34,496 bases of DNA, taken from assembly GCA_029287375.1 (NCBI GenBank), contig JARFRG010000177.1:1-34496 (forward strand), in the 5' to 3' direction. A model generated the notes under the pieces. It did not search any database. It was not told the origin of the DNA and was given only the letters and a program-made list of their open reading frames with translations. Origin of the DNA: Boseongicola sp. Lineage in GTDB: Bacteria > Pseudomonadota > Alphaproteobacteria > Rhodobacterales > Rhodobacteraceae. Shown piece by piece: positions 1 through 7,672 of this stretch. Numbering within the stretch: the stretch's first letter is position 1; each line of letters opens with the position of its first letter. The translations under genes and the position numbers were made by a program.

Positions 1-1771
1 CTCGTTCCAGCTCGTTCAGAACGTGTTGATGGGCGGCCTTGTATTCGTCGAATTGCGCGACAAACGGGAACATAATCGTTAATGGGCGACCATTCGCGGC
101 CCGGATCAATGCCTGGATCTGCATACGCATCACACCAGGCTAATCCAGACCAACGCGGATCGCCCTCCACCCATGAGCGGGGTTCGGTTCGTCCGGGCGC
201 TTCATATAGGGCAGGACTTTGTCCGATCCGATATCCAGCGTGCGAAAGACCACTCGTTTACCTTTTGCCGCGTCCAGCACGCGAGAATAGATCGCCGCAA
301 GCTCGCCTCTGCGCGGCACTTTCGAGCGGATCAAGAACTGCAACTCGGTGCGGAAAAGGCCCACACCTTCGGCCCCTGAACTGTCAAGTGACGGCAGGTC
401 CGCGATTAGTCCGGCATTCATATGAAGACCCACAACCGCGCCGCATTTTGCCTGTGCGGGCAGGGACTTAATGCCCGAATATCGTTCTTGCGCCTTAGCC
501 TGCATGGCGATTTTGTCACGAAACGCGTTTACGACAGTGTCGTCCGGCCTCAGATGTACCAACCCTTGGTCCCCGTCGACCATGACGTGGTCGCCGTTCA
601 GGGCTTCTGTGGTGACTTTGGTTGCGTTAATGATGAGAGGAATTGCCCATGCGCGCGCAACAATTGTCGCATGGCTGCCGACCGAACCTTGCTCAAGAAT
701 GATGCCCTTCAACCGCCCGCGTCCGTAATCCAGCAGTTCGGCTGGCCCGATATTGCGTGCCACAAGGATCATGGTTTCGGGCTTTTCAGCGCCGGTATCT
801 TTTCCCTGCCCAGTGAGGGTTCGCAAAAGTCGGTTCGACAAATCGTCAAGGTCGTGAAGGCGCTCGCGCAGATAGGCATCCGGAACCTGGGACATCCTTG
901 AACGTGCAGAAGATTGTTCTTTCTCGACAGCGGCTTCCGCTGAAAGGCCCGCGGCTATGTCTTCTTCCATCCGTCGCAACCAGCTGCGCGAATTGGCAAA
1001 CATCCGATAGGCTTCCATAACCTCACGGTGATCGGTGTCTGCGGTTTCATCGCTGACGGAACTCAGCATATCATCGACCGACATCCGCAGATGGTCCACG
1101 GCCTCTCGAAGGCGCTTGGTCTCGGCAACGGGGTCGTCTGCAATCGGATTTGCGACCACCACACGCGGTTCGTGAAGCCAGACATAGCCCTCTGCGACGC
1201 CTTCCTGGCCAACGCTGCCGCGGAACATCGTCGGCAGCGTGTGCCGCGCGCGCAGGGCTTCGCCTTCGCCGACAAATGCCCCAAGTTCCGTCATTTCGGC
1301 CAGCACCATCGCCACGACTTCCAGAGCGTAGACCTCATCCTCGGAAAATGCGCGTGCCTTTTTGGATTGAACGACGAGGACGCCCAGACGTTCGCCAAGC
1401 CGTTGAATTGGAACGCCGCAAAAGGACGAAAAGACCTCTTCTCCGGTCTCGGGCATAAAGCGAAAACCGCGTGTCGAGGGGGCGTCGGCGGTATTTACGA
1501 CCTTGCCTGTGCGTGCGACGCGACCCACCAATCCCTCTCCCAGCCGCATGCGTGTCTGGTGAACAGCGTCTGGATTGAGGCCCTCGGTAGAGCAAAGCTC
1601 GAGAGTTTCTTCGTCTCGGAATAGATAGATCGAGCACACTTCCGTTCGCATCGAGGACGCGATCAAATGCGTGATCCGGTCTAAGCGCGCCTGACCTGCG
1701 CTGTCGTCTGCAAGGGCTTCGCGCAGCCTGCCGAGCAGTTTACGGCTTTCGCTTTCGGTCGGATCGGGCAT
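1..1771 (-). pseudogene. ptsP: PEP-protein phosphotransferase of the PTS-Ntr system (enzyme I-Ntr), interrupted by an amber codon and cut by the window edge
   Basis: Enzyme I-Ntr takes phosphate from PEP and passes it to NPr in the regulatory PTS. The first 543 codons read as a normal PtsP: a GAF domain over about residues 20-165, then the swivelling phosphohistidine domain with motif GSVGSHATIVARA (phospho-acceptor His367), then the start of the PEP-binding barrel with FRTLDIGSDK and HGWRAIRVGLD. Directly after GLD there is a TAG codon at 142-140. The same frame continues without another stop to the window edge and still reads as PtsP (PGVMRMQIQALIRAANGRP, then MFPFVAQFDEY). A complete protein is about 750 residues, so the truncated product would lack most of the PEP site and the catalytic Cys. 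One substitution from AAG or AGG would explain the TAG. It may be a recent pseudogene, a suppressed amber codon or a base error. It lies downstream of choV behind two hairpins. Confidence 0.85.
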
Positions 1772-1791
1772 TCATTCCGCTCGTAATAACT

Positions 1792-1838
1792 GCGCGGTTT
1801 CTCCGCGCTGGCGTCAGACTACACCATACCTGACGCCA
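1792..1838 (-). terminator. Tandem stem-loops between choV and ptsP
   Basis: Two perfect inverted repeats fill most of the 78-base gap. The choV-proximal one pairs TGGCGTCAG (1809-1817) with CTGACGCCA (1830-1838), 9 bp around a 12-base loop. The second pairs GCGCGG (1792-1797) with CCGCGC (1803-1808) around 5 bases. Neither is followed by a clear U tract on the minus strand, so termination would be imperfect. They may instead protect the choWV mRNA 3' end or lower read-through into ptsP. Confidence 0.5.
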
Positions 1839-1849
1839 AAGCGAAACGT

Positions 1850-2881
1850 CTATTCCCCGCTATCTTCGCCGAGAATGCGCCGCAAAACCGAACTCTTCGA
1901 AACTTGTCCAATGGATGCTTTTTCGTCGACCACCACCACCGGAGAACCACCGGCGAGAACGGACTTAATCACATCGGCGATTTCTCCGTCCGCGTGAATT
2001 GAACCGTCCGCCTGCGCCGTGATCGGCTCCATCACATCACGTGCGCACAAGACACCCAGAGGGTTCATGTGGGCGACGAAGTTTGCGACGTAATCATTTG
2101 ATGGATTTGTATAAATGTCGCGCGGCGTTCCCCATTGAACGATGCGGCCGCCTTCCATAATGGCGATGCGATCACCCAGCTTAAAGGCTTCGTCCAGATC
2201 GTGGCTGACAAAGACAATCGTGCGATTGAGGCGCGCCTGAAGCTCGAGAAGCTCATCCTGAAGGCGTGTTCGGATCAAGGGATCAAGCGCCGAAAACGGC
2301 TCGTCCATCAAGAGTATGGGGGCATCCGTTACAAAGGCGCGCGCCAAACCGACCCGCTGCTGCATGCCGCCAGACAGATCACCGACTTTGCGTTCTGCCC
2401 AGTCCGCCAAGCCAACAAGGTCAAGTTGATGATCCACCTTTTCGCGCCGTGCCTTGGGGGACATCCCGCCAAGCTCTAGCCCAAGGCCGACGTTGTCTCG
2501 AACGCTGCGCCAAGGCAAAAGCCCGAACTGCTGAAACACCATTGCGATCCGGCTAAGCCGCATATGACGCAAGGTCGCAGCGTCGGCATTGGTAACGTCA
2601 ACTTGCGAGTCTCCATCGGCGACGATCACGCGACCGCGACAGACCGGGTTTAGCCCGTTGACAGCGCGCAGCAGTGTGCTTTTGCCTGACCCGGATAATC
2701 CCATCAGGACCAGGATTTCGCCAGGCTCGACCTGAAGCGAACAATCATGCACACCCAGCACTTGAGATGTGCGGGTCTGGATTTCTGCGCGCTCAAGTCC
2801 TTCGTCCATCAGGGGAAGGGCGGCGTCCGGATTGCCGCCGAAGACGATTGAGACGTTCTCGAATGTGACAGCGGCGCTCAT
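1850..2881 (-). CDS. choV: Choline ABC transporter ATP-binding protein with C-terminal CBS-like region
   Basis: This is the ATPase of an osmoprotectant/choline importer of the ProV/OpuA/ChoV family; a 343-residue cytoplasmic protein. Visible motifs are Walker A GLSGSGKST (61-69), Q-loop FQQFGLLPW, signature LSGGMQQRVGLARAF, Walker B ILLMDEPFSALD and the switch histidine in FVSHDLDE. After about residue 270 there is a CBS-like tail (ARDVMEPI, SPVVVVDEKASIGQVSKSSV), as in ProV/OpuAA, where it senses ionic strength or nucleotides. The start codon overlaps the choW stop as ATGA (2878-2881), so the two are translationally coupled. With choW and the choline-binding protein choX it forms the importer that feeds BetA. 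The specific assignment to choline rests on choX and the bet genes. Confidence 0.92.
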   Translation of the reverse strand: MSAAVTFENVSIVFGGNPDAALPLMDEGLERAEIQTRTSQVLGVHDCSLQVEPGEILVLMGLSGSGKSTLLRAVNGLNPVCRGRVIVADGDSQVDVTNADAATLRHMRLSRIAMVFQQFGLLPWRSVRDNVGLGLELGGMSPKARREKVDHQLDLVGLADWAERKVGDLSGGMQQRVGLARAFVTDAPILLMDEPFSALDPLIRTRLQDELLELQARLNRTIVFVSHDLDEAFKLGDRIAIMEGGRIVQWGTPRDIYTNPSNDYVANFVAHMNPLGVLCARDVMEPITAQADGSIHADGEIADVIKSVLAGGSPVVVVDEKASIGQVSKSSVLRRILGEDSGE

Positions 2882-3711
2882 GATTTTTCCACTCGCAGCA
2901 TGCGATCCAGCACGATTGCCACGACCACAATGATAAACCCGCTTTCAAATCCAAGCGACGTATTGACCTGATTCAAGGCGCGCACGACAGGCACGCCCAG
3001 CCCGTCGGCCCCAACAAGGGCTGCGATCACAACCATAGACAAAGACAGCATAATTGTCTGGTTCAACCCGGCCATGATCTGCGGAAACGCATAGGGTAAT
3101 TCGACTTTCCAAAGCGTTTGTCGCGGCGTCGCGCCAAAGGCTTGTGCCGCTTCCAGCAAAGGGTCGGGGGTCGAGGATACGCCAAGATGCGTCAGTCGGA
3201 TCGGAGCTGGCAAGACGAAAATCACTGTGGCGATAAGACCTGGCACCATGCCGATGCCAAAGAACACAATAGCCGGGATCAAGTATACGAATGTCGGGAG
3301 TGTCTGCATTAGGTCAAGCACAGGGCGCGCCCATGAATACAGTCGCGGTCGGTGCGCCATTGCGATGCCAATCGGCACGCCAACGCCCATACAGACCACA
3401 CAGGCCGACAAAACGAGGGTCAGGCTTTCGGTTGTTTCTTCCCAATAACCTTGGTTCAGAATGAACATAAAGCCGAGCAGGGTCAAAAGAGCGGGTTTCC
3501 AGCTTCGCTGCAACGCATAAGTCAAAGCCACAAAGGCAAAAATGATGACAAACGGGTTCGGGGTTTGAAGGACCCAAAGGATCGCGTCGATCATTGCCTC
3601 AAGGCCGTCTGAAAGCGCATCAAAGAAGAAAGCTCCGTTGACTTGCAACCAGTCAAAGACCGACGCGGCGGCCTTTCCCACCGGTATTTTGTTTTCTGTT
3701 AGCCATTCCAT
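2878..3711 (-). CDS. choW: Choline ABC transporter permease
   Basis: Inner-membrane permease of the ProW/OpuAB/ChoW type, 277 residues, within the usual size for this family. Several hydrophobic segments are evident, and the binding-protein-dependent transport (EAA) loop is visible as EAAQAFGATPRQTLWKVELPY, with the family features LDLMQTLPTFVYLIPAIVFF and GLGVPVVRALNQ. An AAGGGGGA Shine-Dalgarno-like stretch lies upstream of the ATG at 3711. It couples to choV by a 4-base overlap. Its 5' neighbour is a glutathione transferase gene on the opposite strand (75 bases between starts), so either choWV has its own promoter in that gap or it is transcribed from choX through the antisense of gst. Confidence 0.92.
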   Translation of the reverse strand: MEWLTENKIPVGKAAASVFDWLQVNGAFFFDALSDGLEAMIDAILWVLQTPNPFVIIFAFVALTYALQRSWKPALLTLLGFMFILNQGYWEETTESLTLVLSACVVCMGVGVPIGIAMAHRPRLYSWARPVLDLMQTLPTFVYLIPAIVFFGIGMVPGLIATVIFVLPAPIRLTHLGVSSTPDPLLEAAQAFGATPRQTLWKVELPYAFPQIMAGLNQTIMLSLSMVVIAALVGADGLGVPVVRALNQVNTSLGFESGFIIVVVAIVLDRMLRVEKS

Positions 3712-3786
3712 TGGACTTGGTCCCCCTTGCGGCTACCTTGGCGCGAGCGTTCGGAATTGAAAAGAGATGATAGGCAGGCTTCTAAA

Positions 3787-4425
3787 ATGATTGAGCTTTA
3801 TACATGGACCACGCCAAACGGTCGGAAGGTTTCGATTTTGCTGGAGGAGCTGGGACTGGCATACGACGTCCATCCGGTGAACCTCTCTAAAGGCGAGCAG
3901 AAATCGCCCGAATTCCGCATGATTTCGCCAAGCGGCAAGATACCTGCGATCCGGGATTCGGAATCAGGCCAGACCGTGATGGAATCCGGGGCGATCATGC
4001 TTTGGCTGGCCGAGCGCGAAAGGCGTTTTCTGGGTGAGGCGCACGACAGGGCAAATGTTTTGGAATGGCTTATGTGGCAGATGTCAGCGCAGGGTCCGAC
4101 ACTTGGGCGCATTCACCAATTTGCCCGGTATGGCAATGCGTTAGGGGACGTCGCCGAAACGCTGCTTCGCGGACAGGGTGCTCAGATTTATACGGTGTTG
4201 AACGAACGGCTTAGGGGGCGTGACTACGTCGCGGGTGACGGTGCCGGGGTCTACACGATTGCCGATATGGCGATTTGGCCTTGGGTGTCGCGTTTTGAGT
4301 GGCATGAGACAGATCTGCATGACTATCCGGAAGTCCTCAAATGGTACCGCCGGCTCGCTGAGCGGCCGGCGGTCCAACGCGGGTATCAGATCCCGCATGC
4401 CGTAGAAGCCATTCCCGTCCCTTAA
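3787..4425 (+). CDS. Glutathione S-transferase family protein (Nu-class/YfcG-like)
   Basis: 212-residue two-domain thioredoxin-fold/alpha-helical GST. The N-terminus IELYTWTTPNGRKVSILLEE carries the TPNG motif typical of bacterial Nu-class GSTs (YfcG/YghU), which act as disulfide reductases with glutathione rather than as classical Ser/Tyr GSTs. The cis-Pro region SGKIPAI and the glutathione-binding ES in VMESGAIMLWL are present; the C-terminal domain has YTIADMAIWPW. I start at the ATG at 3787 because GST homology begins there; the 20 codons upstream are not family-like. The gene is on the plus strand between choX and choW and overlaps the choX stop tail-to-tail by 4 bases (4422-4425). Its substrate is unknown; a link to choline metabolism is only positional. 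Confidence 0.88.
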   Translation: MIELYTWTTPNGRKVSILLEELGLAYDVHPVNLSKGEQKSPEFRMISPSGKIPAIRDSESGQTVMESGAIMLWLAERERRFLGEAHDRANVLEWLMWQMSAQGPTLGRIHQFARYGNALGDVAETLLRGQGAQIYTVLNERLRGRDYVAGDGAGVYTIADMAIWPWVSRFEWHETDLHDYPEVLKWYRRLAERPAVQRGYQIPHAVEAIPVP

Positions 4426-5345
4426 AGGCCGAGAGCACCCTTTACGGCGGACATTGCATCGCCGCCGTCTTTGGCCGTTACGCCATCAAGCCAGCCGCCC
4501 AAGACGTCTGCATTGGCAGAAATCCAAGCCGTCGCGGCGCCAGCCGGATCCTGTCCGTCATCAAGGATCGCGCCCATGATCTCGTTTTCCATGGCCAATG
4601 TGAACGTGAGGTTCTGAAGCAAAGCGCCGACGTTCGGGCAGGCATCGACGAAACCGGCGGATGTATTGGTATACACCGTGGCACCACCAAGGTTGGGTCC
4701 AAACCAGTCGTCGCCGCCTTCCAGATAGGTCAGCTCGAAGTTCGCGTTCATCGGATGTGGCTCCCAACCAAGGAAGACAACCGGCTCGCCGCGCCGGTCT
4801 GCGCGCGCAACTTGCGCCAGCATGCCCTGCTCGGAGCTTTCGACAACTTCGAAGCCATCAAGGCCAAAGGCGTTCTGTTCGATCATCTCAATGATCAGAC
4901 GGTTGCCATCATTGCCAGCCTCAATACCGTAAATCTGCCCTTCAAGCGCGTCTTTTTGGGCAGCGATCGCCGCAAATGTCGTGATACCCAGGTCAGCTGC
5001 GACTTTGTTAACCGCAAGCGTGTATTTCGCGCCTTCAAGGTTCGCGCGGACCGTGTCGACTGTGCCAGCTTCACGGTAAGGCGCGATGTCGGCTTCCATT
5101 GTTGGCATCCAATTGCCCAGAAAGACGTCGATATCGCCCTGTGCGAGTGATGTGTAGGTCACCGGAACGGACAGGATCTTGATATCCGTTTCGTAGCCCA
5201 AAGCGTCAAGAACGACGGTTGTTGCTGCGGTCGTCGCTGTGATGTCGGTCCAGCCAACATCCGAGAAAACGATGTTTTCACAATCAGCCAGCGCAGGCGA
5301 TGCTGCGAGGACGGCGAGAGCGGATAGAGTTGATTTCAGATGCAT
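4422..5345 (-). CDS. choX: Choline-binding periplasmic protein of the ABC importer
   Basis: Exported solute-binding protein, 307 residues, with a signal peptide ending SPALA before DCENIVF. The choline pocket known from Sinorhizobium meliloti ChoX (Trp43, Asp45, Trp90, Tyr119, Asn156, Trp205) can be matched one by one: W32 and D34 in VGWTDITA, W79 in LGNWMP, Y108 in GAKYTLAV, N145 in AGNDGN, W194 in FLGWEPHP. The numbering offset is constant (11) across all six, so the spacing of the pocket is fully conserved. I prefer the ATG at 5345, which has AGGGGG about 7 bases upstream; an in-frame ATG at 5351 is too close to that site. It diverges from betI across an 84-base gap holding a candidate BetI operator. 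Confidence 0.93.
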   Translation of the reverse strand: MHLKSTLSALAVLAASPALADCENIVFSDVGWTDITATTAATTVVLDALGYETDIKILSVPVTYTSLAQGDIDVFLGNWMPTMEADIAPYREAGTVDTVRANLEGAKYTLAVNKVAADLGITTFAAIAAQKDALEGQIYGIEAGNDGNRLIIEMIEQNAFGLDGFEVVESSEQGMLAQVARADRRGEPVVFLGWEPHPMNANFELTYLEGGDDWFGPNLGGATVYTNTSAGFVDACPNVGALLQNLTFTLAMENEIMGAILDDGQDPAGAATAWISANADVLGGWLDGVTAKDGGDAMSAVKGALGL

Positions 5346-5369
5346 AAGCATTCCCCCTGTTTATTGTTG

Positions 5370-5383
5370 ATTGACGAGTCAAT
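5370..5383. promoter_or_regulatory. Candidate BetI operator between choX and betI
   Basis: The sequence ATTGAC-GA-GTCAAT is a perfect 6-bp inverted repeat with a 2-base spacer, in the short divergent region between choX and betI. BetI-family repressors bind palindromes rich in ATTGA/TCAAT in the promoters of their own bet operons and release on choline. Position and shape fit; binding is inferred. Confidence 0.55.
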
Positions 5384-5429
5384 AAAAAGTCAGATACCCC
5401 GAATTCGAAGTGTCATCAAAGAGAAAACC

Positions 5430-6005
5430 ATGCCCAAGCTCGGAATGGAACCTATAAGACGTGCAGCCTTGATCGACGCAACCATTGCGGAAATCGGTGC
5501 CGCGGGGACATTGGACATCACAGTTGGGCAGATTGCGCGCCGCGCAGGTGTGTCGTCCGGGCTGGCTCATCACTATTTTGGCGGCAAGGATGACATGTTG
5601 ATGGCCGCGATGCGCCATGTGATGCGGGAGTATGCGCGTGAGGTCCGTCTTGGCCTTGCGGTCGCTCAGACCCCTCGCGCGCGCCTAGAGGCTATTGTTC
5701 GTGGGAGTTTTGCGGCGTCGAATTTTACGCCGGATACAATCGGATCGTGGCTCAATTTCTATGTTCTGGCTTTGTCGTCTGGACCTGCCCGCCGATTGCA
5801 TCGGATATATGCCAAGCGGCTTCGCTCGAACCTTTGCCATGCCCTTCGCCCACTGGTCGGGACGCGCGCAGATAATCTCGGGGCGCAAACGGCGGCTTTG
5901 ATTGATGGTTTGTATCTTCATCAGGGCCTGTCGCCGACGGTGCCGGATGGAGACACCGCCATACGTCAAGTCATGTCTCATCTCGACCGCGAATTGAAAG
6001 GCTGA
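5430..6005 (+). CDS. betI: Choline-responsive TetR-family repressor
   Basis: 191-residue TetR regulator that represses bet and choline transport genes and is relieved by choline. The N-terminus MPKLGMEPIRRAALIDATI is the characteristic BetI beginning, followed by the helix-turn-helix IARRAGVSSGLAHHYFGGKDDM. The ligand domain shows the BetI-like stretch WLNFYVLALSSGPARRLHRI. The reading frame is open further upstream, but homology and spacing put the start at ATG 5430, after GAGAAAACC. betA follows 3 bases after its stop with GAAAGGC as ribosome binding site, so betI-betA is one operon. Confidence 0.93.
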   Translation: MPKLGMEPIRRAALIDATIAEIGAAGTLDITVGQIARRAGVSSGLAHHYFGGKDDMLMAAMRHVMREYAREVRLGLAVAQTPRARLEAIVRGSFAASNFTPDTIGSWLNFYVLALSSGPARRLHRIYAKRLRSNLCHALRPLVGTRADNLGAQTAALIDGLYLHQGLSPTVPDGDTAIRQVMSHLDRELKG

Positions 6006-6008
6006 GCC

Positions 6009-7661
6009 ATGGAAGCCGACTATGTAATCGTTGGAGCCGGTTCCGCCGGCTGTGCAATGGCTTATCGACTGTCCGAAGCTGGGCATTCGGTCCTGATCAT
6101 CGAGTATGGAGGCTCGGATATTGGGCCGTTCATTCAAATGCCGGCTGCGCTGAGTTTCCCGATGAACATGAAGCGGTACGACTGGGGCTTTAAAAGTGCG
6201 CCCGAACCGCATCTTGACGGGCGTCGCCTTGTGGTGCCGCGCGGGAAAGTCATTGGCGGGTCTTCCTCGATCAACGGAATGGTTTATGTGCGCGGACATG
6301 CCCGTGATTTTGACACGTGGGAGCAGATGGGCGCAGTGGGTTGGAGTTATGCCGACGTTCTTCCCTATTATCTGCGTATGGAGAATTGGCATTCAGCCTC
6401 GGGTGGCGACCCGGAGTGGCGCGGCAGCGATGGACCGCTGCATGTCTCGCGCGGTCCCAGAAAGAACCCATTATATCATGCCTTCGTCGAGGCGGGCCGT
6501 CAGGCAGGATACGAAACCACCGACGACTACAACGGCGAACAGCAAGAAGGGTTTGGACCTTTTGAGCAGACGGTTTGGAAAGGGCGACGCTGGTCAACCG
6601 CCAACGCCTATCTGCGCCCGGCGTTGAAACGCAAGAATTGCGATATTGTCTATGGGTTTGTGCGGCGTGTCGTGATCGAGAAAGGTCGCGCCACGGGCGT
6701 GGAAATCGATCGCAAGGGGACGACAGAGATCATCCATGCACGGCACGAGGTAATTCTTGCCGCTTCGGCGATAAATTCGCCAAAACTTTTGATGCTTTCC
6801 GGAATTGGTCCGGCGGAACATCTGGCCGAGCATGGGATCGAGGTTGTCGCTGATCGTCCGGGAGTGGGGCAGAATCTTCAGGATCACCTTGAGGTCTATT
6901 TTCAGATGGCGGCAAGTCAGCCGATCACTTTGTTTCGGTATTGGACGCTGTTTTGGAAGGGTGTGTTGGGCGCTCAGTGGTTATTCAGCAAGACTGGACT
7001 TGGGGCGTCAAACAACTTTGAAAGCTGTGGATTTATCCGGTCGCGTGCTGGGGTCGAATACCCGGATATCCAATTCCATTTTCTGCCAATGGCTGTGCGG
7101 TATGACGGACAGGCGGCGGCCGAGGGGCATGGTTTTCAGGCGCACGTTGGCCCGATGCGAAGCCCGTCCCGCGGCGCGGTGACTTTGACGTCGTCGGATC
7201 CAACAGTCGATCCCGATATTCTGTTCAACTACATGTCGAGCGAACAGGACTGGCTGGATTTCCGACGCGCAATCCGGCTGACCCGCGAGATTTTTGCGCA
7301 AGAGGCGTTCAAACCCTTCGTCAAGCATGAGATTTTGCCTGGCAATGATGCGGTAAGCGATGGCGATCTTGATGCCTTTATCCGAGAGCACGCAGAGAGT
7401 GCTTATCACCCGTGCGGGACATGTCGCATGGGGGATGCAAATGATCGTTGGGCCGTGGTTGATCCACAGTGCCGCGTCATTGGTGTCGAGGGCTTGAGAG
7501 TGGCGGACAGTTCAATTTTCCCGCAAATCACCAATGGCAACCTCAATGGACCGTCTATCATGGTCGGAGAAAAAGCGAGCGACCACATCCTGGGGCGCGC
7601 TTTGCCACGAGACGAACGCGCGCCCTGGCTGCACCCGGACTGGCAAACCGAACAGCGCTAA
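6009..7661 (+). CDS. betA: Choline dehydrogenase (GMC oxidoreductase)
   Basis: FAD-dependent GMC-family enzyme oxidising choline to betaine aldehyde at the inner membrane; 550 residues, full length. The dinucleotide-binding motif [18 protein letters not shown] lies at residues 5-22, the GMC signatures [20 protein letters not shown] and [15 protein letters not shown] are intact, and the catalytic histidine is H467 in [11 protein letters not shown]. The C-terminal [19 protein letters not shown] is typical of BetA. It is the second gene of betI-betA and ends 11 bases before the oppositely oriented lysC stop. The next enzyme of the pathway, betaine aldehyde dehydrogenase (betB), is not in the window. 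Confidence 0.95.
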   Translation: MEADYVIVGAGSAGCAMAYRLSEAGHSVLIIEYGGSDIGPFIQMPAALSFPMNMKRYDWGFKSAPEPHLDGRRLVVPRGKVIGGSSSINGMVYVRGHARDFDTWEQMGAVGWSYADVLPYYLRMENWHSASGGDPEWRGSDGPLHVSRGPRKNPLYHAFVEAGRQAGYETTDDYNGEQQEGFGPFEQTVWKGRRWSTANAYLRPALKRKNCDIVYGFVRRVVIEKGRATGVEIDRKGTTEIIHARHEVILAASAINSPKLLMLSGIGPAEHLAEHGIEVVADRPGVGQNLQDHLEVYFQMAASQPITLFRYWTLFWKGVLGAQWLFSKTGLGASNNFESCGFIRSRAGVEYPDIQFHFLPMAVRYDGQAAAEGHGFQAHVGPMRSPSRGAVTLTSSDPTVDPDILFNYMSSEQDWLDFRRAIRLTREIFAQEAFKPFVKHEILPGNDAVSDGDLDAFIREHAESAYHPCGTCRMGDANDRWAVVDPQCRVIGVEGLRVADSSIFPQITNGNLNGPSIMVGEKASDHILGRALPRDERAPWLHPDWQTEQR

Positions 7662-7672
7662 CTTTTTGAGAG

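Noticed and set aside
1028-1624. 198-codon plus-strand ORF opposite ptsP
   Set aside because: Antisense shadow of the conserved GAF and linker region of ptsP; the protein has no domain-like pattern.
5685-6392. 235-codon minus-strand ORF across betI and betA
   Set aside because: It is antisense to two clear genes, has no recognisable motif and no ribosome binding site; the betI/betA frames explain the DNA.
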